A stretch of DNA of 44,955 bases from an uncultured bacterium (GTDB lineage: Bacteria > Pseudomonadota > Alphaproteobacteria > CAJXXZ01 > 1604HC), in the NCBI GenBank assembly GCA_913063285.1, contig CAJXXZ010000007.1, forward strand, positions 1 to 44,955. The letters are read 5' to 3'. The notes below the pieces were generated by a model, which ran no database searches, was not told the DNA's origin, and saw only the letters and a list, made by a program, of their open reading frames with translations. This document shows, piece after piece, positions 27,698 to 36,682 of the stretch. The translations under genes and the position numbers were made by a program. The first letter of the stretch is position 1, and every line of letters starts with the position of its first letter.

Positions 27698-30283
27698 ATG
27701 GATCAGAAAAAATGCAATGAACTATGGCAAAAATTTTTACTAAAAATAAAAAAATTTGATACAAATGTGATTCTTCCTCCACCAAATGTAACGGGATCTC
27801 TTCATCTTGGACATGCGTTAAATATTGCAATTCAAGATTTACAAGTTCGCTTTTCAGCTTTAAATAATTATTATATTAATTGGATTCCAGGTACAGATCA
27901 TGCTGGAATTGCAACACAAATGTTAGTAAAAAAATCAATTGGTGAAAAAGCTGATAATTTATCAAGAGAGGAATTAATAGAAGAAATATGGCAATGGAAG
28001 AAAAAATCAGAAAGTAGAATTTGTACTCAAATTAAAACCATGGGTGCTTTACTAAACTGGGAACAGTATACATTTTCATTGAATGAAAACGTTACTCATG
28101 CAGTTCGTAAGGTATTTTGTGATTTATATCAAAATAAACTTATTGAAAAAGATAAACGAATGATATATTGGGATACAAAGTTACAAACAGCAATTTCTAA
28201 TCTAGAAGTACAGTTTAAGCAAATTGATGGTCACTTTTATCATATCAAGTATTTTGTTACGTCAAAAATACCAACAAAAAAAGATATAAAAGATAGCGAT
28301 AAATTTTTTGAAACAAGTATTACAGTTGCAACAACACGACCAGAAACTATATTTGGAGATGAAGCAATAGCGGTACATCCAGCAGATAAACGATATCAAC
28401 ATCTAATTGGCTGTTATGCAAAAATTCCGCTTACAAATAAATGGATTTTAATAATAGCAGATGAACGATGTGATCCTAAAAAAGGAACTGGAGCAGTAAA
28501 AGTGACTCCGGCTCATGATTTTTTGGATTTTGAAATTGGTAAAATCCATAATCTACCGCAAACTGTTGTAATTTTAAAAAATGGTACTTTAGCACATAAC
28601 AATTTAGTGCCAAAATCAATACAAGGTTTAACCATAGTCGAAGCTAGAAAACAACTATGCAATCTAATAGATATGCATATTGAAAATTTAAATCATCTAG
28701 TTCCATACGGAGATCGCTCAGGCACAATATTAGAACCATATGTTACAAGTCAATGGTTTGTAAATGTAGAAAAATTAGCACCAAAAGCTTTGCGAGTAGT
28801 GCGAGAAAATAATTTGTCGATAATACCTGAATATTGGATCAAAACATATGAGCATTGGTTAGAAAATATAGAGCCATGGTGTATTTCACGCCAAATTTGC
28901 TGGGGGCATAAAATTCCCGCATATTATACTGCAAATGGATCAATTTTTGTTGCAGAAGATGAAGATTCGCTTGAAAAACAGTTAGCGCAAACTAAATACA
29001 AACGTAAAGATCTTCGAGAAGAAACTGATGTATTAGATACGTGGTTTTCAAGTGCATTATGGCCATTAGTAACTACAGGTTGGCCAAATCAAAAAACTCA
29101 AATTAACGATTTTCTTGTAACTGGTAGTGATATTTTATTTTTTTGGGTAACTAGAATGATACTAATGAGTATGTACTGTAATGATCAAATACCATTTAAA
29201 ACTGTATATTTACATGGATTAGTACAAGATGAAAAAGGCAAAAAAATGTCAAAATCAAAAAATAATGTTATAGATCCAATGACAATTTTAGAAAAGGAAA
29301 ATGCTGATATTTTACGTTTTGCATTACTTTATAATTCGGTACCTGGTAAAAATGCACGTTTTTCTACAAAAGATATTGATACTTCACGACGATTTCACAT
29401 TAAAATTCAAAATATGATAAATTGGACAAAATTACAAAATATATGGACGAAGCAGCATAACATAAAATACAAACATTTTTGGAATATATGGATTTTTAAT
29501 GAAATTACAAAATTATCGCAAAAGGTTAAAAATCAAATTAATAAATGGCAAACTCATGAAGCATCTCAAACTGTATACTTTTTTACCTGGAATACATTTT
29601 GCTCATGGTATATTGAAGGAGCAAAACATTTACTAAAAAATGAAGATACAAAATTAGAAACAATGCACACAATTCGTGTAGTAATTTCACATCTTTTACA
29701 CGTTTTACATCCATTTTTACCTTTTATTACAGAGCAATATTGGCAGGAATTATATCAAAATAATGAGTATGAAAAATCTATTCTTAAATCAAAATGGCCT
29801 AATCTTACGCAAATACAAATAAGCGATGAAAAATTACATACGACAAGAGAAATTGTAAAACAGATTCGTAGTTGGAGTAGTATATTTAATATTGATAGAA
29901 ACAAGACAGTTAAATTTATGAAATTTAATGAATTAAACGAAAATGAAGAATATGATGATGTAATGTTAGCATCTCAAATGTTAAATTTAAATTTTGAACG
30001 AGGACATGCTGACTTTCTTTGTTTACCTTTAACAATTTTGGAATTAATAGTATATTTACCGATTAAAAACATAACGAAAGAGAAAATTAAGGAAAAACTA
30101 CAAACTATAATTGATGTAAAGTCAAAAACGTTAATTATGTTAAATAAAAGACTACAGGATGATCAATTTGTAGAAAATGCTGACTTTAAAATAATACAAG
30201 AAACAAAAGAAAGTGCATCTGAACTACAAGATACAATAGATATGACTAGTAAAATGATACAAAATCTTGAAAATAAGAAATGA
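27698..30283 (+). CDS. valS: Valyl-tRNA synthetase (bacterial type)
   Basis: Class I synthetase charging tRNA-Val. The HIGH motif appears as HLGH at residues 36-39 within PPPNVTGSLHLGHAL, and GTDHAGIATQM follows. The editing domain has TTRPETIFGDEAIAVHP. The tryptophan-rich WFSSALWP and the KMSKS loop lie near residues 514-518, and the anticodon-binding domain follows. A short C-terminal coiled coil (about 795-861) is kept. 861 aa is compact compared with about 950 in E. coli. PPPNVTGS and GTDHAGIATQ mark the bacterial type rather than the archaeal-like form reported from Rickettsia. Confidence 0.96.
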   Translation: MDQKKCNELWQKFLLKIKKFDTNVILPPPNVTGSLHLGHALNIAIQDLQVRFSALNNYYINWIPGTDHAGIATQMLVKKSIGEKADNLSREELIEEIWQWKKKSESRICTQIKTMGALLNWEQYTFSLNENVTHAVRKVFCDLYQNKLIEKDKRMIYWDTKLQTAISNLEVQFKQIDGHFYHIKYFVTSKIPTKKDIKDSDKFFETSITVATTRPETIFGDEAIAVHPADKRYQHLIGCYAKIPLTNKWILIIADERCDPKKGTGAVKVTPAHDFLDFEIGKIHNLPQTVVILKNGTLAHNNLVPKSIQGLTIVEARKQLCNLIDMHIENLNHLVPYGDRSGTILEPYVTSQWFVNVEKLAPKALRVVRENNLSIIPEYWIKTYEHWLENIEPWCISRQICWGHKIPAYYTANGSIFVAEDEDSLEKQLAQTKYKRKDLREETDVLDTWFSSALWPLVTTGWPNQKTQINDFLVTGSDILFFWVTRMILMSMYCNDQIPFKTVYLHGLVQDEKGKKMSKSKNNVIDPMTILEKENADILRFALLYNSVPGKNARFSTKDIDTSRRFHIKIQNMINWTKLQNIWTKQHNIKYKHFWNIWIFNEITKLSQKVKNQINKWQTHEASQTVYFFTWNTFCSWYIEGAKHLLKNEDTKLETMHTIRVVISHLLHVLHPFLPFITEQYWQELYQNNEYEKSILKSKWPNLTQIQISDEKLHTTREIVKQIRSWSSIFNIDRNKTVKFMKFNELNENEEYDDVMLASQMLNLNFERGHADFLCLPLTILELIVYLPIKNITKEKIKEKLQTIIDVKSKTLIMLNKRLQDDQFVENADFKIIQETKESASELQDTIDMTSKMIQNLENKK

Positions 30284-30487
30284 AATTTTTATGTTATATA
30301 AATTTTTATTTCTTAATATCATCAAAGTTGTTTTTATATGCTATTTATTATAATTGAGATAATATTTGATGGTGATGTAATAATATATTAAAGTGTGACA
30401 TCGAAAAAATTTTACTATAAGTGATATAAGCGACCTACTTTTAAAATTAAATATTCTTTGGGTTTAAGATTCTTAATAAATATATTT

Positions 30488-32615
30488 TTATTTTTTTTCA
30501 TCAAAATGACGCTCCATTTCTAATAATATTTTATTATACCTGCTCATATAATCTAATATTGCATCTATACTTGTTTGGTCTAATATATAGTTATCTTGAT
30601 AATGTTTCCCTTCTCTATCTAATGTTTTACTTCTACTCAGTATCCTTGATACATATCCTAGATATTGAATGCGAGCTATTCGTCTTAGACGATATATGGC
30701 TATTTGTACAAAGGAATGAAGTTCAATTTTATCTTTTGTAATATGAGTATTAATTGTTGTTTGTGCAGTAGCGAACTCACCAGGTCTCATCTTATCTCTT
30801 ATTACTAAATTACTAACATTTGTTATTAAATCCTTCATTTCATAAATAAAGCCTAACTTTATTTCACTGATATTATGTTTTATTAATTGTAAAACAGCTT
30901 TATTATGATTAAGAAGATAAGCATGTTTAGCTATCTTATGAAGAATTTTTGCAATATTAATAGCCTTAGGATACTTTTCTATTATTATTTTAGCGTAATT
31001 ATTAAAAAGTCGAGGATGCACATATTTGTTTTTTCAACAGAATATTGAATACCTTTATCTTCCTCATATAATGGATATAATATTTCATCACGTAATGCAT
31101 TCCTTATACCATCAAATGCATCTAAATTAATATGTCGAACGAAAGACAAGAGTCTATATTTCATTCCTTCCCATAGATCGATTGCTATTCTACGCAACAT
31201 ACAGTTCATTTCTAATATACCAGGAAACTCAAATTCAGTTTTATGATGTGGAATAGCTCTTAGATCTAGATAATCTCTTACATCCTTAATATCTTCTTCT
31301 GATATTGTATTAACTTGTCCATTCTTACGAAACGTTTCAATGTCTAATTTATGATACTTTTCATCAGAAATATCAAAATCTATAAATTTTTTATACTTTA
31401 CATTAAATGTGTCATAATTTTTCCATCCTATTATACCAAAAAAATGATTATTTTCTTCTAGTTTATCTAGTTCGTTCTTTAATTCCTGTGAATCATTATC
31501 ATTGAATTCCAATTGTGTGAAATCAAATTTAAAAAGTTTATTCATGCTTAATAATATTGTATTATATTGCATCATATAATTTATCACCTCTTTATCCTTT
31601 TCTTTTTTGAATATTGCTTTTAACAGTTTAATGCGAACTAATCCTCTTATAGCGTATATGTTTTCTCTTACATATATATTATCCAGATTCATATTACCTA
31701 TATTAGGATCAAAAAGTGCTTCACGTATATGAATTACATGCTCTTTAGGCTTAGGTGTAGGTTCAGATGTAGATAAACCGTGAAGATAAGATGCTACTTC
31801 AAAAAAGATATCTATAAACCGCTTATATTTATTACTACTTGTTTTAGGTATAGGTATAGATATAGGTACAGGTATATCTCCAACATAATCTATTAAATTA
31901 TTAAGGTCATTTTTAATATTATGAGATATCTCAAAAATATTATATTTTATTAATTCTAAAACAGCTTTATTATGATTAAGAAAATAAGCATATCTACCTA
32001 TATTATAAATAATTTTTGCATTATATTCTGATGATTTCATTTGCTCTTTAGCTATATTTATAAAAAATATAGGATCTGCATATTGGCCTTCTTTAACAGA
32101 ATATTGAAGATTTCTATCTTTCTCATATAATGGATATAATATTCTTCTACAAATTGCATCCTCTAAATCACTATCTTGTAGATTCAAATCTTTAATTGAA
32201 TATAATAAACTGTGTCTCATTACTTCCCATTGATGGATTGCTATTCTACGTAACATATTATTTATTTGTTCTAATGAGTAAAAGTCTATTTCACTTTGAT
32301 GATACGGAATACATGTGATATTTAGATAATTTTGTACAAGGTCATTAGTTTGTGCTGTATTAACTTCTTCATATAGAAGAAACTTCTCAGTTGATATCTT
32401 CGAAACTTTTCCGTGCTGACGAAAATCTTCAATGCTTACATCAGAAATATCAAAATCTATAAATTCTTTATACTTTACATTAAATGTGTCATAATTTTTC
32501 CATCCTATTATTCCAAGAACACTGTCGATGAATTGTAGTTTGTCAAGTTCATATTGTAATTTAGGTGAATCATTTTCATGTAATTCTAATTTTTTATGAA
32601 ATCAAGTTCTATCAT
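30488..32615 (-). pseudogene. Two-module family B gene interrupted by two A-tract frameshifts
   Basis: The intended frame starts at ATG 32615 (AAGGA upstream) and encodes MIELDFIK, then shifts at an A6 run (T6 at 32590-32595 on plus). It stays open through GIIGWKNYDTFN, YLNITCIPYHQSEID and MLRRIAIHQWE (ATG 32256) to a second GIIGWKNYDTFN module, and shifts again at another A6 run (31029-31034). The rest (31021-30488) holds HAYLLNHNKAVLQLI, IYRLRRIARIQ and LLEMERHFDEK. Adding one A at each run gives one continuous 709-residue frame. It has two complete family B modules of about 330 residues. No function known, no signal peptide. Either inactivated, or affected by homopolymer read errors. Confidence 0.7.
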
Positions 32616-32665
32616 TATTATTCCTTGGTTGATTTATTATACTTTAAAAAGATGAATAAATTAAA

Positions 32666-32695
32666 AATATATTTCTTTCTTAAAATTTATGTCGA
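32666..32695 (-). promoter_or_regulatory. Conserved family B promoter (upstream of 32615)
   Basis: TCGACA (32690-32695), 18-nt spacer containing TTTTAAGAAAG, TATATT (32666-32671). The spacer and flanks are the same as in the three sister promoters. Confidence 0.65.
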
Positions 32696-32784
32696 AATTC
32701 ATAATTTTGGTATAAATTACTTACTTTCAAGATTATATATTCTTCGTGTATAAGCCCTTTAATATATATATTTTTTTATACTCT

Positions 32785-33858
32785 TTAAGAAAAATAAAGC
32801 TTCATTTTTTCATACACTGTATTATATATCTTAATATAATCTCTTGTTGCTTCTCTACTTTTTTTACCTAATACTTTCGTTAATTTTAAAATTCGATGAT
32901 CTTCTCGTAATAGGTAAGTTCCTTTCTTCAAATCTAAATCAAATTTGTGAAAATCTATGTGTTCAGGATTTACTAAACCATGCATTATAGTCTTTAATGT
33001 ATATTGTACATTAATATAAGAATTTTGTATCATGTGTAATATAGAATATGGATGTTTAATTAAATTTTTAATTTTATGAAAAAAACTATTAATTACAGAA
33101 TTAATATTCAATTTTATTAATGCTTCAACAGCTAAATTCTTTTTAAGTAACTCAATATGTCTAGCTATTCTATACATAATTTTTTTGTTATCAATACTTG
33201 TTACATCATTAAGACGTATGATGATACTTTTTATAAATTTTGAGCTTGTTGCTCCAAATTCAGTAGAATATTTACGAATTTGAGTGCCATCAAATCTTTG
33301 ATCTTTTTCATATAATGGACATAATAGATTTTCTATAAGCAGATTACGTATTGATACACCTATTTTCATCTTTTGAACTAAATCTATAAATTTGTATTTT
33401 ACTGCTTCCCATTGTTCAATTGCTATTCTTTTTACAAGATGATTTATGAAAATATCGTGTATATCAGAGTGAGTCCTCAGCCACGTCAAGTTATTAAAGA
33501 GATAAGTATCACATGGAATACATCTTGCATATACATAAGTGGATACATTATTAGCTCTCTCTGGACTAAAATCATATCTTGAGTCAAAAGGATTTACATT
33601 GTATTTTTTAAATATAATTTCTAGTTCTTCTCGATCCTGTTCAGTATTCGTATTCAGTAATACTCTACGACATACTATATTAAATAATGTATAATCTCCC
33701 CAGCCCATTACGCCAAAAATAGAATCAGATAATTCTATATCATTCATTATTGCATGTAATTCAGCTGAATCATTTTCAGTTGTTTCAAATAGACTAAAAT
33801 CAAAATTATTTAATTCTTCTTCTTTTACATCATAATTTATATTGGAATAATATTTCAT
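32785..33858 (-). CDS. Family B helical protein, single module, 357 aa
   Basis: Function unknown. No signal peptide or membrane segment. The N-terminal acidic segment (FETTENDSAELHAIM) leads to FGVMGWGDYTLFN (about 48-60), the family signature. Then come a cysteine-containing strand/helix (YARCIPCDTYLFN), KRIAIEQWEAVKYKFIDL (about 148-165), LCPLYEKDQRF, YRIARHIELLKKNLAVEAL, and a C-terminal YLLREDHRILKLTKVLGKKS with YNTVYEKMKLYF. Start ATG 33858 has AAGGAG 8 nt upstream and a conserved promoter beyond it, so it is probably its own transcription unit. It is closest to the 416- and 364-aa neighbours. Confidence 0.7.
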   Translation of the reverse strand: MKYYSNINYDVKEEELNNFDFSLFETTENDSAELHAIMNDIELSDSIFGVMGWGDYTLFNIVCRRVLLNTNTEQDREELEIIFKKYNVNPFDSRYDFSPERANNVSTYVYARCIPCDTYLFNNLTWLRTHSDIHDIFINHLVKRIAIEQWEAVKYKFIDLVQKMKIGVSIRNLLIENLLCPLYEKDQRFDGTQIRKYSTEFGATSSKFIKSIIIRLNDVTSIDNKKIMYRIARHIELLKKNLAVEALIKLNINSVINSFFHKIKNLIKHPYSILHMIQNSYINVQYTLKTIMHGLVNPEHIDFHKFDLDLKKGTYLLREDHRILKLTKVLGKKSREATRDYIKIYNTVYEKMKLYFS

Positions 33859-33913
33859 TGTTGTTTCTCCTTTTATTACTATTATTTTACTTGCAAAAAA
33901 TGTATAAATTAAA

Positions 33914-33943
33914 AATATATTTCTTTCTTAAAATTTATTTCAA
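33914..33943 (-). promoter_or_regulatory. Conserved family B promoter (upstream of 33858)
   Basis: TTGAAA (33938-33943), 18-nt spacer with TTTTAAGAAAG, TATATT (33914-33919), about 55 nt before the ATG, with AAGGAG in between. Confidence 0.7.
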
Positions 33944-34014
33944 AACTTATAATTTTGATACAAATCATTTGTTTTAAAATATATATCCTTAATCCATAAG
34001 ATCTTTAATAAATA

Positions 34015-35265
34015 TTATTTTCTATTTTTTTTCCAGTAGTCCTTCATATCTGAACTTTCAACTGCGTTTTCTTGCCAGTATCTGTCTAACGAATTTAAAT
34101 CTTTTTCTTTTATTGCATAGTCATCAGACATGTCTAACGAATTTAAATCTTTTTCTTTTATTGCATATTTATCAAACATGTCTGACGAATTTGGAGCTTT
34201 TTCTTTATACATAACTGAACCCTCTATTGAGTTTAATGGAAGTTCTTGAAATACTAAATTATATTGCTTAATATAATCAACTGTTTTTTCTCTACTTCCT
34301 TTATCTAATACTTGTGCTAATTTTTTAATTCGACAATCTTGTCGTAATAGATAAACAGATTTCTTAAAACTTGCATTAAATCTATTAATATCCAGAAAAT
34401 TTAAATTCATTAAGGCATTTGATAATTCCCTTTGTACAGAAGAAGAAACATTTTTGATTTTAATTTTTATTTCATCAGAATTATTTATTAAATCCCAAAT
34501 TTCCTGCGTAAAATTATCTTTTACATATATAGTATTCAACCGTAGTAAGAATTTAATAGCTATATTCTCTTTAAGTAAATCAATATGTCTAGCTATTCTA
34601 TACAGAATTTTTTTGTCATACATTAATTCTATATTATTAGGAAGCTCTAAAATAATACTTTTTATAAATTGTGAGCTTGTTACTCCAAATTTTTCAGTAG
34701 AATATCTATAAGATTGATCTGCATCATATAATGGACATAGTATATCTTTTATAAGTAGATCACGTGATTTTTCATCTATTTTCATATCTTTAACCCAGTG
34801 TATAAATTTATATTTTATTGCTTCCCATTGATCCATTGCTATTTTTTTTATAATATTATTTAGAAGATCATCATTACTAACTACTTGCAATCGTTTAAAT
34901 AGATTTGTATCATTATATCTAAGACATCTTACATTTGCATAATTGGCTACATCAGAAAATTCATATTTCCTCATATCTTGTGAGTTATCAAAAATATCCT
35001 TGTTAGTTTTTTTCATATATGTATCATGAATTAGTATAGAATCCTCTTTATTATATATACCTTTTAATATTCTATTACACATTGTATTAAATAATTTATA
35101 ATCTTCCCAGCCCATTATACCAAGGGTATGGTCACTCAATTCTATTGTATCCATTAATTCCTTCAATTGATCTGAATCACCTTCAGTTACTTCAAATTGG
35201 GTAAAATCAATATCCTTTAACCTCTTTTCATCTGCGCCTGATTCATTAAAATAAAACTCTCTCAT
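34015..35265 (-). CDS. Family B helical protein with repeated C-terminal tail, 416 aa
   Basis: Function unknown. Family layout: acidic start (FEVTEGDSDQLKELM), LGIMGWEDYKLFN (about 49-61), VANYANVRCLRY, KKIAMDQWEAIKYKFIHW (about 142-160), LCPLYDADQ, YRIARHIDLLKENIAIKFL, and VYLLRQDCRIKKLAQVLDKGS followed by YIKQYNLVFQE. Beyond the usual end it has an extra 60-residue tail built from a 16-residue repeat (YAIKEKDLNSLD twice plus a partial copy). ATG 35265 follows AAGGAG and the conserved promoter. The tail is hydrophilic and probably disordered. Confidence 0.7.
   Translation of the reverse strand: MREFYFNESGADEKRLKDIDFTQFEVTEGDSDQLKELMDTIELSDHTLGIMGWEDYKLFNTMCNRILKGIYNKEDSILIHDTYMKKTNKDIFDNSQDMRKYEFSDVANYANVRCLRYNDTNLFKRLQVVSNDDLLNNIIKKIAMDQWEAIKYKFIHWVKDMKIDEKSRDLLIKDILCPLYDADQSYRYSTEKFGVTSSQFIKSIILELPNNIELMYDKKILYRIARHIDLLKENIAIKFLLRLNTIYVKDNFTQEIWDLINNSDEIKIKIKNVSSSVQRELSNALMNLNFLDINRFNASFKKSVYLLRQDCRIKKLAQVLDKGSREKTVDYIKQYNLVFQELPLNSIEGSVMYKEKAPNSSDMFDKYAIKEKDLNSLDMSDDYAIKEKDLNSLDRYWQENAVESSDMKDYWKKNRK
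34085..34201 (-). repeat. 48-bp tandem repeat encoding the tail of the 416-aa protein
   Basis: Units start at 34085, 34133 and 34181 (period 48). The first two are nearly identical; the third diverges after about 15 bp. Confidence 0.85.
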
Positions 35266-35319
35266 TATTTCTCCTTTTATATCTTTTATTTTACTTTATA
35301 AAAATGAATAAATTGGAAA

Positions 35320-35347
35320 TATATAGCTTTCTTAAAATTTATGTCAA
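35320..35347 (-). promoter_or_regulatory. Conserved family B promoter (upstream of 35265)
   Basis: TTGACA (35342-35347), 16-nt spacer with TTTTAAGAAAG, TATATA (35320-35325). This is the best consensus match of the four. Confidence 0.75.
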
Positions 35348-35404
35348 AACTCATAATTTTGATGTAAATCATTTATATTTATATACTCTCTAAGTATAAT
35401 ATAT

Positions 35405-36499
35405 TTAATCATCGTCATTAAAATGCTTTTCCATATTTTCAAATACTTGATTATATAACTTAATAACCTTTATTATCTCTTCTTTAGTTGTTATACTTAA
35501 TACTTTTCTTAGCTTTTCAATTCGACAATTTTTTCGTAGTAGATAAACACATTGCCTCAAAATTCTATCAAATTTGTAAGCTTCTAAACCCTCTTCTTTG
35601 TCTTTTGCATGATGATCTATTATGAATTGCAATGTCTTTACTACATTTAACTTACCTTGATATGTTTGCATGATGATTTTTTCATTAGTATTGGAAATTA
35701 AATCTTTAATTTCTTGAGTAAAACCAGTATTTATAGACTGAATATTGAGTCGTATTAATGCTGAAACAGCCATATTATTTCTAAGTAAATCAATATGTCT
35801 AGCTATTCTGTAAATAACTTTTTTCGCATTTTTTGATATTTTATTATTTTTGTCCATAATAACAGTTTTTATAAGTTTTGCATTTACTACTCCTTTTTCA
35901 GTAGCATATTTAAGATTTCCATCTTTCTCATATAATGGAAGTAATATATTTTCTATAACAGGTTGAGTTGATAGACCTAGACCCATCCCTTTAACTAAAG
36001 ATATAAGTTTAGATTTTATTGCTTCCCATTGATCGATTGCTATTCTTTGTATATAAACATTCATAAGTTTTGCAAATTCTATCTTTGACGCATTACTTTT
36101 AGAGATCTGTAAAGAACTCTTTAATTGCATTAGTAAATTGAAAATCTTGATATCAAATGGAACACATCTTAGAGCCAAGTAATTTATCATATTATGAAAT
36201 TTTGTTTCATCAAAATAAGTAGAATTAATAAACTGTAGATCATTTTCATTAAATGCATATGCTATTAATTTATCATTATTTGAATTATCTATATTTTCTA
36301 TCAATTTTTTATATATTGCATTAAACATAGAATGATTTCCCCATCCCATTACACCAAGAATAGAATTATTTGATTCTAATTCATCCATTGCTTTTTTTAA
36401 CTCATCTGAATCATCTTCAGTTATTTCAAATTCGGTAAAATTGAAGTTGTTAAAATCAATTTCTTTTATGCTATCTGTTATTGAACTAAATTTTTCCAT
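35405..36499 (-). CDS. Family B helical protein, single module, 364 aa
   Basis: Function unknown. Acidic start (FEITEDDSDELKKAM), LGVMGWGNHSMFN (about 48-60), NYLALRCVPFDI, QRIAIDQWEAIKSKLISL (about 153-171), LLPLYEKDGNLKYATEKG, YRIARHIDLLRNNMAVSAL, VYLLRKNCRIEKLRKVL and the end YNQVFENMEKHFNDDD. ATG 36499 is preceded by AAAGGA and, further up, the conserved promoter. With the 357- and 416-aa genes it makes a tandem trio of single-module members lying between two broken two-module members. Confidence 0.7.
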   Translation of the reverse strand: MEKFSSITDSIKEIDFNNFNFTEFEITEDDSDELKKAMDELESNNSILGVMGWGNHSMFNAIYKKLIENIDNSNNDKLIAYAFNENDLQFINSTYFDETKFHNMINYLALRCVPFDIKIFNLLMQLKSSLQISKSNASKIEFAKLMNVYIQRIAIDQWEAIKSKLISLVKGMGLGLSTQPVIENILLPLYEKDGNLKYATEKGVVNAKLIKTVIMDKNNKISKNAKKVIYRIARHIDLLRNNMAVSALIRLNIQSINTGFTQEIKDLISNTNEKIIMQTYQGKLNVVKTLQFIIDHHAKDKEEGLEAYKFDRILRQCVYLLRKNCRIEKLRKVLSITTKEEIIKVIKLYNQVFENMEKHFNDDD

Positions 36500-36552
36500 T
36501 ATTTTTCCTTTAAGTATTTTTTATTTTAATTTAAAAGACTTAATATATTACA

Positions 36553-36582
36553 AACATACATCTTTCTTAAAACTCATGTTAA
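36553..36582 (-). promoter_or_regulatory. Conserved family B promoter (upstream of 36499)
   Basis: TTAACA (36577-36582), 18-nt spacer with TTTTAAGAAAG, TATGTT (36553-36558). It diverges more than the other three. Confidence 0.5.
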
Positions 36583-36682
36583 AACTTATAATTTTTATAC
36601 AAATCACTGATTTTTAAATTATATATCTTTAGATATGAGATCTTCTATCATTATAGCTTTATATATCTTCACGAAAAAGATA

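Noticed and set aside
34454-34711. 85-codon plus-strand frame
   Set aside because: Antisense shadow of the 416-aa family B gene.
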